This document shows, piece after piece, positions 53,310-62,180 of a stretch of 64,000 bases of DNA (the first letter of the stretch is position 1; each line of letters begins with the position of its first letter). Where the stretch lies: positions 372,001 through 436,000 of the forward strand of contig CAVTTP010000006.1 in NCBI GenBank assembly GCA_963737705.1, read 5' to 3'. The notes below the pieces were generated by a model that did no database searches, was not told the origin of the DNA, and saw only the letters and a list, made by a program, of their open reading frames with translations. A program made the translations under genes and the position numbers. Source of the stretch: PALSA-607 sp963737705. GTDB taxonomy: Bacteria > Actinomycetota > Actinomycetes > Acidothermales > Acidothermaceae.

Positions 53310-54380
53310 ATGTCCGCGCGCCTGACCATCAGCCACGAAGCCCTCGAGGCGTTCGTACTGCGCTGTGCAGGGGCAGTTTCGATGCCTCCGCAAAACGCCC
53401 GCCAGTTTGCATACGGCCTGGTCGAGGCGGACCTGCGCGGTGTCGGTTCGCATGGTGCGATGCGACTGCCTGCCTACGCGCGCGCACTTCACCAGGGCGT
53501 AATCAACGCGCGTCCATCCGTCGAGCGCGTCCGCGACAAGGCAGCTATCGAAGTACTCGACGGCGACAACGGGCTCGGGGTTGTGCTCGGCCAGATTGCA
53601 ATGGTGCGCGCCGTTGAGCTCGCGCGCATGTACGGCATCGGAGCGGTTTCGGTGCGCAACTCCAACCACACCGGCATGCTCGCCGCCCACCTGACACCCG
53701 CGATCGAAGCCTCCATGATCGGGTTCTTCACCAGCACTGGCCCGGCGATTATGGCGCCGTGGGGTGGTGTCGAACCGCGGCTTGGCAATGGACCGCTTGC
53801 ATACGGTGTCCCACGCCGTGGTTTCGAGCCGATTATTCTCGACATGGCCGCATCGGCAACCAACCGTGGCCGCATCCGGCAGTTCGCAGTTGCAGGGAAG
53901 GAACTTCCCGACGGTTGGGCACTCGACGGCTCTGGAACCCCCACTCGCGATGCCACCGCAGCGTTGCAGGGTGTCGTCCTGCCCGCCGCAGGCCACAAGG
54001 GCTACGGCCTCGCGTTCATCAACGAGATCCTCGGCGGTGTGCTCGTCGGAGCGACCCTCGCCGCGGCAATGCCTCGCGAGTTTTTAAAGGAGGGCTCCCG
54101 GGTCCTCGACTCGTGGCAGTGTGGTCATCTCGCCATCGCCATCGACATCGCGGCGTTCGGTGACAAGGACGACTTCTTTGACGAGCTCGAAGTCCTTTCC
54201 GCATCGATGAAGTCTTCGCCGTTGGCGACCGGCTTCGAGGAGATCCTGCTGCCAGGCGAACTCGAGTGGCGTAATCGCACGCGCCAGCTGAACGACGGCA
54301 TCGCGATAGATGCGACGACCGTCGCGAAGTTGGACGAGCTTGCCGACGAGTTGGGGATCGTCGGCGTCGCCTCTAGCTGA
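53310..54380 (+). CDS. Ldh family (malate/L-lactate-type) oxidoreductase, second copy
   Basis: 356 aa from ATG 53310 (AAGGA upstream). Family blocks are ADLRGVGSHGAMRLPAYARAL, VRNSNHTGMLAAHLTPAI, NGPLAYGVPRRGFEPIILDMA and PAAGHKGYGLAFINEIL. It belongs to the same family as the 44.5-kb gene but is only distantly similar, so the two probably act on different substrates or stereoisomers. It is divergent from the lactonase operon and shares its operator region. Confidence 0.92.
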   Translation: MSARLTISHEALEAFVLRCAGAVSMPPQNARQFAYGLVEADLRGVGSHGAMRLPAYARALHQGVINARPSVERVRDKAAIEVLDGDNGLGVVLGQIAMVRAVELARMYGIGAVSVRNSNHTGMLAAHLTPAIEASMIGFFTSTGPAIMAPWGGVEPRLGNGPLAYGVPRRGFEPIILDMAASATNRGRIRQFAVAGKELPDGWALDGSGTPTRDATAALQGVVLPAAGHKGYGLAFINEILGGVLVGATLAAAMPREFLKEGSRVLDSWQCGHLAIAIDIAAFGDKDDFFDELEVLSASMKSSPLATGFEEILLPGELEWRNRTRQLNDGIAIDATTVAKLDELADELGIVGVASS

Positions 54381-54453
54381 CGCGGGTCACCAACACGGCG
54401 GTAGAGGATGGTCGGACAGCCGTGGGGCAGTCGGTAGATAAGACACGGCGCGG

Positions 54454-55230
54454 TCAGATGCTCGTGTAGCCGCCGTCAACGACCAGCACGGCACCGGTGA
54501 CATAGCTCGAGGCGTCACTTGCCAAGAACACGGCCGCGCCACCCAACTCCGCAGGCTCGCCCGCGCGCTTGAGCGGAACGGTTTCCATCCACGACTCCCA
54601 ATCGCCCGGCCGCTCGGCGCGCAGCAGTTCAACCGCCGGCGATGTCATGTAACCGGGTGCGATCGCGTTTACCCGAATCCCCGCATCTGCCCATTCAATG
54701 GCGAGCGTCTTCGTCAGCATCACGACCGCTGCTTTCGCTGCGTTGTAGCCGATGTGCTTTTGCGGACGGAGCACGACCAGACCCGCGATGCTCGCGATGT
54801 TGATGACCGCGGCATGCTCGCTTGCCTCGAGTGCAGGGAATGCAGCCTGTGAGCACGACAGCATGCCGAACAGGTCAATGTCGAAGACGCGCTGGACGAC
54901 CTCCAACGGGATCGTCTCAGCGGGCCCATTCAGTGCGATGCCGGCGTTGTTCACCAAAACATCGATACCACCCCAGTCGTTGACCACGGCGGCCACCGCC
55001 GCATCGCAATCGGATCGGTTGGTGACGTCACCCTGGATGTACATCGACCGCCGACCCAAACGCGCGACCTCAGCGGGCACCTCGGTCGTCGACGCGTCAG
55101 CCGAGTCGAACACGGCGATATTCGCGCCATGAGTTGCCAGTGCAAGGGACATGGCTGCGCCAAGTCCGCGCGCCGCACCGGTCACGAGAACGTTGCGCCC
55201 TTCGAGACTGAAGAGCCCCTGACCAGTCAT
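54454..55230 (-). CDS. SDR family oxidoreductase
   Basis: 258 aa, AGGAG upstream of the start. Classical SDR: VLVTGAARGLGAAMS, NNAGIALNG, the catalytic Ser in NIASIAGLV, GYNAAKAAV (here the usual YxxxK Tyr/Lys pair: Y-N-A-A-K), and the end VTGAVLVVDGGY. It probably oxidises a sugar or polyol with NAD(P). It is the last gene of the minus-strand transporter operon, 12 bp after the lipoyl gene. Confidence 0.92.
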   Translation of the reverse strand: MTGQGLFSLEGRNVLVTGAARGLGAAMSLALATHGANIAVFDSADASTTEVPAEVARLGRRSMYIQGDVTNRSDCDAAVAAVVNDWGGIDVLVNNAGIALNGPAETIPLEVVQRVFDIDLFGMLSCSQAAFPALEASEHAAVINIASIAGLVVLRPQKHIGYNAAKAAVVMLTKTLAIEWADAGIRVNAIAPGYMTSPAVELLRAERPGDWESWMETVPLKRAGEPAELGGAAVFLASDASSYVTGAVLVVDGGYTSI

Positions 55231-55241
55231 CTATCCGTCTC

Positions 55242-55499
55242 CTAGGAGATCTCGTCGCCCTGCAGAATTCGCGCGACGACAACACCGACAGGCACCTCAT
55301 CGCCCGCGGCGAACCTCACATCTGCCAGTACGCCGTCGGCCGTCGCTTCGATCTGCACTGTCACTTTGTCGGTCTCGATCTCCATCAAAGGTTCGCCAGC
55401 AACGACTCGATCGCCTGGCTGCTTGAACCATTGCAGGAGCCCTGCGGTCTCCTGGTCCATCTCCATTCTCGGCATGATCACCTCAACTGCCACAGTCAC
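55242..55499 (-). CDS. Stand-alone lipoyl domain protein
   Basis: 85 aa. A single biotinyl/lipoyl domain (MTVAVEVIMPRMEMDQETAG) with the lipoylation site in IETDKVTVQIEA (Lys45). The ETDK context and M-P-x-M start are typical of E2 lipoyl domains of 2-oxoacid dehydrogenases. No peripheral-subunit-binding or acyltransferase domain follows, as the frame stops after VVVARILQGDEIS. It could carry acyl or aldehyde groups made by the E1 alpha/beta enzymes 8 kb away. An E2 core may exist elsewhere. Confidence 0.9.
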   Translation of the reverse strand: MTVAVEVIMPRMEMDQETAGLLQWFKQPGDRVVAGEPLMEIETDKVTVQIEATADGVLADVRFAAGDEVPVGVVVARILQGDEIS

Positions 55500-55512
55500 C
55501 CACCCATTCGCT

Positions 55513-56295
55513 TCATGAGGCGACCCGGCCGCGCACGATCAGCTCGATCACGTCGTCCAGCACGCACGTTTTTGGACTGAGTTCGCCATGCACTTGGCCG
55601 CCTTTGAGAACCACGATGCGATCGGCCAACGCCATCGCGTCAGGCACACGGTGAGTCACCAACAAGATGGCGAGGCCTTCGTGTTTGAGGCGCGCTACCA
55701 GATCGAGCAAGACGGCAGATTCGCGAACTCCGAGCGCTGCTGTCGGTTCGTCCAGTACGAGTACCCTGGCGTTCATGCCAAGTGCGCGAGCCACTGCAAT
55801 CATCTGCCGTTGACCACCGGACAGGCTCGCTGTTTTGAACTTCGACGACGACAGCGTCACGATGCCGAGCCGCTTCAAGATGAGATACGCCTCTTGAGCC
55901 ATCTTCTTGCGGCGAAGGAACGCAACGCCCAGAATGCGGCGAACGTACTCGCGGCCGGCGAATACATTCTCACTCGCGTCGAGATTATTGAAGAGTGCGA
56001 GGTCCTGGTAAATCGCCGAGATCCCGAGGTTGCGAGCGATCGAGGGCTTGGTCATTTCAGTCGGTTGCCCGTCGATCTGGATCTCACCTTCATCGGGCCG
56101 CACCGCCCCTGTGAGCACCTTAATCAGGGTGCTCTTGCCCGCACCGTTGTCGCCGACGAGAGCGACGATCTCACCGGACCGAAGTGACAGATCGACGTCC
56201 GAAAGCGCCACGACGTTCGCGTATTTTTTCGAAATCCCGCGCATGGTAACGATGGAGCCGCCACCCATTGTGTCGGGCAGGTCCGTGGCGGTCAT
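55513..56295 (-). CDS. Sugar ABC transporter ATP-binding protein (single domain)
   Basis: 260 aa. Walker A is GDNGAGKST, Q-loop IYQDLALF, signature LSGGQRQMIAVARAL, Walker B RVLVLDEPTAAL and switch His VTHRVPDAM. It belongs to the ribose/xylose (CUT2) importers but has one ATPase domain instead of the usual fused pair, as in FrcA-type systems, so it must act as a homodimer. It overlaps the permease stop by four bases. Confidence 0.94.
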   Translation of the reverse strand: MTATDLPDTMGGGSIVTMRGISKKYANVVALSDVDLSLRSGEIVALVGDNGAGKSTLIKVLTGAVRPDEGEIQIDGQPTEMTKPSIARNLGISAIYQDLALFNNLDASENVFAGREYVRRILGVAFLRRKKMAQEAYLILKRLGIVTLSSSKFKTASLSGGQRQMIAVARALGMNARVLVLDEPTAALGVRESAVLLDLVARLKHEGLAILLVTHRVPDAMALADRIVVLKGGQVHGELSPKTCVLDDVIELIVRGRVAS

Positions 56296-57329
56296 AGCTC
56301 CGGCCGAATCAGATCGCGCAACGTCAACTGCTTGCGTCTGAACTGGTCGACGATAAGTGCGGCGACGACGAGACTGCCTTGAACGATGTCCTGGGAGTAG
56401 GGGTCGACCTGCAATACGACCAGCGCGTTGTTGATGATGGTGAGCACGGCCGCGCCGAACAGGGTTCCGATCATCGACCCCTCTCCTCCAGAGAGGAGCG
56501 TGCCGCCCAGGATCGAGGCGGTGATGATCGGAAACAACAGCGTCGAACCGAGCGTCGGGATCGCATTGCCGACCCGGCCCATCTCGATTGCACCACCGAG
56601 CGCCGCAAGCAGACCGCTCACGACGAACACGCCGAGTATCACCGCTGACACGTTGACGCCTGTTAGCCGAGCGGCTTCGGTATTTCCACCGACCTGTCTA
56701 ACCCGCAGCCCAAACTGTGTTCGGGTCAACAAGATCTGCATCGCGGCGACCACTACCAGCATGATCACGACCGAGACCGGGATCGGCCCGAACGAGGAGG
56801 CGCCCATCCAGAGCAGCTGCGAGGGCAAGCCGATGACGGGCTCGCCGTGCGTAATCAGATAGGTGCAGCCCAGGAAGATCGTTGATGTGGCCAGCGTCAT
56901 GACGATGGGGTGCAGTTTGAACCTGGCGGCGAGGACGCCGTTGAGCACACCGGCGGTAGCGCCGGTTGCCAATCCGATCACGATGGCGAGAATCGGATTC
57001 AGACCGCCCTTCGCCCACAGCAGGCCGGTGGTCATCGCGGCAAGCCCGCATATCGCCGCCTGCGACACGTCGAATGCAGCGCTGATGATGACCAGCGTCT
57101 GACCCGTCGCCATGATGGCCACTGTCGCCATCTGCTCCGTCACAACGGTGAGATTGAACTTGGTGCGAAAGCTCGGAGAGATGATGCACATGACCGTGAA
57201 GATCACGACTAGGGCGATGAAGATTCCGGACTCGCGATAGTTCAGAACCTCTCGCACCAAAGCGAATCGCCGGTGAGGCTCGATTTGTACTTCGTCGTCG
57301 ACCGGCGGCAACTCGGTTTGTCTCGTCAT
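56292..57329 (-). CDS. Ribose-type sugar ABC transporter permease
   Basis: 345 aa from ATG 57329, which overlaps the upstream SDR stop (ATGA); the open frame extends further without homology. It has about nine to ten membrane helices, with the CUT2 permease patterns TVVTEQMATVAIMATGQTLV, FDVSQAAICGLAAM and GSTLLFPIITASILGGTLLS ending GGEGSMIGTLFGA. It forms the channel for the sugar delivered by the lipoprotein at 58.3 kb. Confidence 0.94.
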   Translation of the reverse strand: MTRQTELPPVDDEVQIEPHRRFALVREVLNYRESGIFIALVVIFTVMCIISPSFRTKFNLTVVTEQMATVAIMATGQTLVIISAAFDVSQAAICGLAAMTTGLLWAKGGLNPILAIVIGLATGATAGVLNGVLAARFKLHPIVMTLATSTIFLGCTYLITHGEPVIGLPSQLLWMGASSFGPIPVSVVIMLVVVAAMQILLTRTQFGLRVRQVGGNTEAARLTGVNVSAVILGVFVVSGLLAALGGAIEMGRVGNAIPTLGSTLLFPIITASILGGTLLSGGEGSMIGTLFGAAVLTIINNALVVLQVDPYSQDIVQGSLVVAALIVDQFRRKQLTLRDLIRPEL

Positions 57330-58180
57330 CGTTTGTCCAGCACCTTCTCGCTGACGTCGGTTGTCACGTGCCCATCCACTACTGACCACCGCTTGGGGCC
57401 GAAGCCGAGGTCGGCTCCGCCGCTTACGACTATCTCGGACCCCGTAATGAACGACGACCCCGAACCCGCGAGGAACGCGCATGCCTGCGCGACCTCGGAG
57501 GGCAACCCACTACGTCCCATCCATTGCCAGCTCTCGACAAGATTGTGAAAATGACGTGCGTCAATCTCGGGCATTGAGGCCTCAAGGCGCTCGCGCGAAC
57601 TCGTCAAAATGTTGCCCGGAATGACGGTATTCACGCGGACGCCGAAGCGGGTCTCGTCGATCGCCATCGCACGTGAGAATGAGCTGATGCCACCCTTGGC
57701 TGCACAGTAAACCGCCAAGTGCTCATCGCCCAAGGAGGCCGCCAAGCTGCCGATGTTGACGATCGACCCGGCGCTCTCGCGCAGGTGGTGGAGTGCGGCG
57801 CGCGTGACAAGGATGCAACTGAGCAGGTTCACACTTAGCAGGTCTGCGATCTCTTCGATGGTCGCCTGATCGAGCGTGTGCCCTGGACTGTTATAGCCAA
57901 CGTTGTTGATGAGAACGTCGATGCGTCCGAAACGCCCGACTGCAGCACACACCATCGCGTCGATCTGGTCCGGGTGACGCACATCGCAGGCGATGAATGT
58001 GAAAGCGCCCGGCCGGGTGCGATTGAGTTCGGACTCCAGCGCGGCCCCGCCGATCAGGTCGTTGGACGTCGCGGCAACCCGATAATCCAACGAATGGAAC
58101 AGCCTCGCGCATGCTTCGCCGATGCCAGAACTGGCCCCTGTGACCAGCACGACGGGCGTGTCAGGGTCGTTAGTCGTCAT
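57326..58180 (-). CDS. SDR family oxidoreductase
   Basis: 284 aa from ATG 58180 (GAAGGA just upstream; ATG 58204 is the other choice). It shows VVLVTGASSGIGEACARLF, NNVGYNSPGHT, catalytic Ser in VNIGSLAASLG, the YCAAKGG motif (Tyr and Lys kept) and a C-terminal ITGSEIVVSGGADLGF. It sits between the binding protein and the permease of the importer, which suggests it acts directly on the imported sugar, for instance as a sugar 1-dehydrogenase giving a lactone. Confidence 0.9.
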   Translation of the reverse strand: MTTNDPDTPVVLVTGASSGIGEACARLFHSLDYRVAATSNDLIGGAALESELNRTRPGAFTFIACDVRHPDQIDAMVCAAVGRFGRIDVLINNVGYNSPGHTLDQATIEEIADLLSVNLLSCILVTRAALHHLRESAGSIVNIGSLAASLGDEHLAVYCAAKGGISSFSRAMAIDETRFGVRVNTVIPGNILTSSRERLEASMPEIDARHFHNLVESWQWMGRSGLPSEVAQACAFLAGSGSSFITGSEIVVSGGADLGFGPKRWSVVDGHVTTDVSEKVLDKR

Positions 58181-58225
58181 CTGTCCTTCGCTAGCGTTTG
58201 GCATCGAGGGCTCGCTAAAGCCAAA

Positions 58226-58257
58226 GCCGCGGGCCGCCGCGATCGGCAGCCCGCGGC
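58226..58257 (-). terminator. GC-rich stem-loop between binding-protein gene and rest of importer operon
   Basis: GCCGCGGGC (58226-58234) pairs with GCCCGCGGC (58249-58257). It lies directly after the stop of the substrate-binding protein. Such stems often stabilise the upstream mRNA or end part of the transcripts, raising binding protein over permease. Confidence 0.6.
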
Positions 58258-58265
58258 CCGCCGCG

Positions 58266-59432
58266 TCAGGCAGCCGGCTTGAACACCGTCGTGTTCCACT
58301 TACTGATCAATGCCGTACAGGTCGCCTGCTGCGCGGCCGCGAGCGTGTCGACATTCTTGGCGTCGACGTACGTCGAGCCGAGGTCGACGTACTTGGTTGT
58401 CGGAACCTCGTGCTTCACGGCCTGGAGGTACTGCGAGTAGATGAGCAGGTATCCAAGGCATTTCAGCGGTTGCACGAGGGTGAACGAGATCGTGTTGTTC
58501 TTCAAGTAGTTCAAGGTCGTCGGCTCATCGTCGAGTGAGGCGACAAAGACCTTCTTACCCGCCTTGGTGAACACGGTCGCGCCAACCGCGACACCGTCAC
58601 CATTCGCGTAGTAGCCCTTCAGGTTCGGGTAAGACGCAATGCATCCTGGGCGCACGACACGGTTTTGTCCGGCTGGTCCAACCGTAGAGAACCTGCACGA
58701 CCTTGATGTTCGGGAAGTGCTGCGTCATGTAGTCGGTGAAGCCCTTCTGGCGGGCTGCGTTGTTCACGTCGCCGAGCGTGCCCTGGGCGATAACGACTTG
58801 GCCAGTCCCGCCCATCAGCGGGCCAAGGTACGAGGCGGCGGATGCGCCGAGTGCCGGAGGGTGCGTGTCGAAGCAAATCGGTGCAGTTGCCTGGGGAGTG
58901 CATCCAGCGGCTTGGGCTAGCACGAGACCCTTGGCCTTGGCGGTCTTCATGACTCCCTCAAGGCTGTTCGGATCTGCTGCAACGACACCGACACCCTTGA
59001 GGTTCGGGTAGGTCAGCGCTGACTGCGTGACGTTCAGCTGCTGGGCAACGTCGAACGTGGCCGGGTTACGGAACACCGTCGTCACGTTCAACTCCTGCCC
59101 CGCTTGCAGGGCGCCGGCCTTGATCTGCTCTTCAGCCGGGTCGATACCGGGATACGTAGCAAGGAAGGCCGGCTTGGGGCCGGATGCCGCAGAACTCGCG
59201 GGTGCAGCAGGCGCGGCTGCGGAACTTGCAGGAGCGGCCGCCGAACTCGCCGGGCAGCCGCGGAGCTTGCGGGAGCGGCGGCCGAGGTCGCCGCCGCCGG
59301 AGCCGTTGTGGCGGCAGCGGGCGGGGCGCTGCTCGAGCTAGCGGTTGATTTGCTGCTGCTGCACCCGGTCAGCAAGACGGCGACTGACGCTAATGCGCAC
59401 AACAACGTCGGTCGTGTTCGGCGGACACCCAT
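58266..59432 (-). pseudogene. Sugar ABC transporter substrate-binding lipoprotein, three frameshifts
   Basis: From 59432 the sequence MGVRRTRPTLLCALASVAVL ends its signal in LLTGCSSS, a lipobox. A linker of Ala/Pro/Ser follows, then a slip near 59252. The type 1 periplasmic-binding fold continues (KPAFLATYPGIDPAEEQIKA; FDTHPPALGASAASYLGPLM). It slips again near 58671 and 58636, and ends with SYPNLKGYYANGDGVAVGAT and VDTLAAAQQATCTALISKWN. Repaired length is 389 aa. Each slip fits the loss of one base. It is the ligand receptor of the ribose-type importer encoded downstream. Confidence 0.85.
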
Positions 59433-59515
59433 CAGAGACCACCTCGCGAAGACATGTCTGGCCGGACGGGACTGTCGGCCAGTTGGCCGGAAACATAGGC
59501 GAGCTCCGGATCTCT

Positions 59516-59535
59516 GTCAACAGGTTTCCGTTGAC
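59516..59535. promoter_or_regulatory. Candidate GntR operator, site E (divergent promoters)
   Basis: GTCAAC-AGGTTTCC-GTTGAC is a perfect inverted repeat. It extends by two more matched bases on each side (CTGTCAAC / GTTGACAG). It lies between the binding-protein gene (minus) and the 2-hydroxyacid dehydrogenase gene (plus) and is the most symmetrical of the seven sites. Confidence 0.65.
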
Positions 59536-59565
59536 AGTTAGCAAACCGAAATCTATTCTCCGTTG

Positions 59566-60638
59566 ATGCCCGAGGAAGCTCGTGATGGCAGCAAGAGGAC
59601 AGTCTTCGTCGCGAAGCGGACCGGCATGCCGATGCGCTGGACATCCTTGAGCGCGCTGCCGCCGTCATCTGGGGCCTGCCTGCGAATCGGCCGCGCGCCT
59701 GCGACACGGTGGTGGAACGGGAGGATGGCCATCATCGGGTTGCGCCTCCGCGAGGTGCTTCCCGACGTCAACGCGATCTTCGGGCGCTACCCGTGTGACC
59801 GCGAGTTGATCGAGGCCGCCACCAGCCTGCGCGTCATCGTCAGTCCGACGTCTGGCACCGAACACATCGATATCGATGCCGCTACGGCGAATGGCGTGGC
59901 GGTGGTGAACGCCGCTGGAGCAAATCTCGTCGAAGTCGCCGAGCATGTATTTGGGATCGCACTCTCCTTGCTCAAGCTGATCGCGGTCGCCGACCGTGGC
60001 ACACATCGCGACCGCCAGCAGAGCACGAATATGGAACTGTTCAACCAGTTCGGTCTCCCGACAGTCCTGCGTGGCAAGACGTTGGGCATCGTCGGTCTTG
60101 GATTCATCGGCAGAGAGTGTGCCCGGATCGCCGTTCACGGGTTTGGCATGCGGGTGCTTGCGTACGACCCATACTTCGACCCAGTAGAAGCTGGCCGCCA
60201 AGGGGTAACACTGGTACCAGATCTCTCGACACTGCTCAGCGAAGGTGACGTCGTCTCCCTGAGTTGCCCCCTGAACCCTGCCACCCACCGGCTTATGGAT
60301 GCCGCGAGGCTGGGGTTGATGAAGCCGACCTCGATTCTGATCAACTGCTCCCGAGGCGCGACGGTGGTCACGGACGACTTAGTCGCCGCGCTGCGGTCAG
60401 GAGTAATCGCCGGCGCCGGACTCGACGTCACCGATCCGGAGCCACTTCCGGCTGACCATGATCTATTTGCGTTCGACAACGTCGTCCTGACCTCCCATAT
60501 CGGAGGCGTGTCTGAAGATGGCTTGGCCCGGCAGTCCATGCAAAGTGCGCGCGACGGTGTGATGGTTCTCGACGGAGAGAAACCGTTTCATTTGGTGAAC
60601 CCGGCCGTCTGGCCGTCGCGCAGATCGGAGCCCAATGA
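59566..60638 (+). pseudogene. D-isomer-specific 2-hydroxyacid dehydrogenase with frame problems at both ends
   Basis: The middle is intact: VSPTSGTEHIDIDAATANGV, GKTLGIVGLGFIGRECARIA, ILINCSRGATVVTDDLVAAL (catalytic Arg), DPEPLPADHDLF and VLTSHIGGVS (catalytic His). At the start, KRTVFVAKRT, DALDILERAAAVIWGLPANRP and AIIGLRLREVLPDVNAIF lie in two frames, with slips near 59622 and 59725. At the end the frame runs without stop into the aldolase gene. A slip near 60620 would give the expected ATGA overlap with ATG 60635. The start is ambiguous (ATG 59566, or ATG 59585 with GAGGAAG). NAD-dependent oxidoreduction of a 2-hydroxy acid is likely. Confidence 0.75.
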
Positions 60639-61411
60639 GAACGAACCGCCTGAAGCGGGACCTGCTAACGCGCACGGCGACGTTCGGCAGCTGGGTCTCA
60701 CTATCCGATCCGTGGTCGACGCGCGTGCTCGCGCGCGTTGGCTTCGACTGGCTGACGGTCGACCTGGAGCATGCGCCGATCGGTTGGGGCGCCGCCGCGT
60801 CGGCCTTCGCGAGCATCGCCGACAACGGCTGCATTCCGCTGGCTCGCGTACCGGCCGGCAACCACGACCACATCAAGCGAGCACTCGACTCCGGAGCGTG
60901 GGGAATCGTCGTGCCGATGGTCGACACTGCGATCGAAGCGGATGCCGCAGTGAACGCGGCAAAGTATCCGCCTACCGGCATCCGTAGCACGGGCGGCGGG
61001 CTCCACGCCATGAGTTTCGGGACGACCGCCGCCGACTACTACGCCCACGCCAACGACGAAGTCGTCGTGGTCGTGCAGATCGAGAGTCCGACCGGGATTG
61101 CGCACCTGCCGCAGATCTGTGCGGTACCAGGTGTCGACGCCGTCTTTGTCGGACCGAGTGACCTCCGAACGTTTATGCGTACCCCAGACCACTCGCCAAC
61201 GAATGAAGAGTTCGAGGCGGCCATCGCACAGGTTGAACGCGTCGCGACCGACGCGGGAATTGCGACTGGGATCTACACCTTCGACGCGCAGGTCGCAGCG
61301 AGGCGAGCGGACCAAGGCATCACGATGATCGGGGTCAGTAGCGACATCCTCTTCATGACCCGAGCGGCAGAGGACACCGTTGCCGAGCTGCGCGCGGCGC
61401 GGCCCAGCTGA
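60635..61411 (+). CDS. HpcH/HpaI family class II aldolase
   Basis: 258 aa. It shows FGSWVSLSDPWSTRVLARVGFDWLTVDLEHAP at the start (shown here in two blocks: FGSWVSLSDPWST and FDWLTVDLEHAP), the Arg in PLARVPAGNHDHIKRALDSG, the metal Glu in VVQIESPTGIAHL and GVDAVFVGPSDLRTF. Family members split 2-keto-3-deoxy acids into pyruvate plus an aldehyde (KDR aldolase, GarL, HpaI). In this island it would be the carbon-carbon cleavage step. It follows the 2-hydroxyacid dehydrogenase, starting inside its expected stop. Confidence 0.92.
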   Translation: MRTNRLKRDLLTRTATFGSWVSLSDPWSTRVLARVGFDWLTVDLEHAPIGWGAAASAFASIADNGCIPLARVPAGNHDHIKRALDSGAWGIVVPMVDTAIEADAAVNAAKYPPTGIRSTGGGLHAMSFGTTAADYYAHANDEVVVVVQIESPTGIAHLPQICAVPGVDAVFVGPSDLRTFMRTPDHSPTNEEFEAAIAQVERVATDAGIATGIYTFDAQVAARRADQGITMIGVSSDILFMTRAAEDTVAELRAARPS

Positions 61412-61428
61412 CGCCGAATCTGATATTT

Positions 61429-61448
61429 GTCGAGCGTAGATTGTCCAC
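61429..61448 (+). promoter_or_regulatory. Candidate GntR operator, site G
   Basis: GTCGAG-CGTAGATT-GTCCAC, the weakest of the seven, lies 28 bp upstream of the second GntR start and 17 bp after the aldolase stop. Geometry matches the other sites; symmetry is poor. Confidence 0.35.
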
Positions 61449-61476
61449 ACCTTTGTCCACGCCGAGTCGGGTAACC

Positions 61477-62157
61477 ATGTCTCTTTCCGCAATCCCACAG
61501 TTCCAGCCCATCTGGGAAGTCGTGCTGGAGAGGCTGCGAGCGGCAATCCTCACCGGCGAGCTGCCTGCTGGCCGGAAGTTGGTCGAGGTCGATCTCGCCG
61601 AACAGTTTGGAGTCAGTCGCGGGCCGGTGCGCGAGGCGTTGCGGGAGCTCGCCCGCGTGGGGCTCGTTGTAGACGTCCCCCGAGGCGGCACCGTTGTGTG
61701 CACGATCACCCAAGCCGATCTGATGGAGGTGTACGCGGTTCGAGAAGGCGTCGAGGCTCAGGCTGTGCGCGACGACGCTCTAGTTATGGCTAGCGCGACT
61801 GAACTGGAGCTGGTGCGGACCGCCCATGAGCAAATGGTCGAGGCTTGGCGAGGTGACGATTGGCAGCTCGCAATCAACGCAGACATGGAGTTCCACAGGG
61901 GGATCGTTGCGCTGTCGAAGAATCAGCGACTCATGACGGTCTACGAGCAGATGGCTCACCAGACGCTGCTGCTACTGATTACTGCGAGCGAGCGAGACCT
62001 CACGTTGAGGGCTGCGCCGCTGGAAGAGATTCATAGGGCGATGGCCGACGCCGTGATGAGCCGCGACCTCGACGCCGCAACAGACGCGATTAGGCGCCAC
62101 TACTGGTACACCCGACAGCGCCTGCTCTCCTCACTCGACTTCGGTGGGAACGACTAG
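61477..62157 (+). CDS. GntR family regulator, FCD type (second copy)
   Basis: 226 aa from ATG 61477. The winged helix region reads LRAAILTGELPAGRKLVEVD then LAEQFGVSRGPVREALRELA. The FCD domain has VYAVREGVEAQAVRDDA, MEFHRGIVALSKN and IHRAMADAVMSRDLDAATDA with metal-binding His positions. Its recognition helix differs from that of the 42.5-kb regulator by one conservative change in SRGP(I/V)REALRELA, so both could read the same operator while sensing different ligands. Confidence 0.93.
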   Translation: MSLSAIPQFQPIWEVVLERLRAAILTGELPAGRKLVEVDLAEQFGVSRGPVREALRELARVGLVVDVPRGGTVVCTITQADLMEVYAVREGVEAQAVRDDALVMASATELELVRTAHEQMVEAWRGDDWQLAINADMEFHRGIVALSKNQRLMTVYEQMAHQTLLLLITASERDLTLRAAPLEEIHRAMADAVMSRDLDAATDAIRRHYWYTRQRLLSSLDFGGND

Positions 62158-62180
62158 GCGTCGCGACACGCGGCCCCACG

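Noticed and set aside
60639..60987. 2-hydroxyacid dehydrogenase frame running 117 codons into the aldolase gene as a real fusion
   Set aside because: The tail is an out-of-frame reading of a well-conserved aldolase. An ATGA overlap with a small frameshift just before it explains it better.
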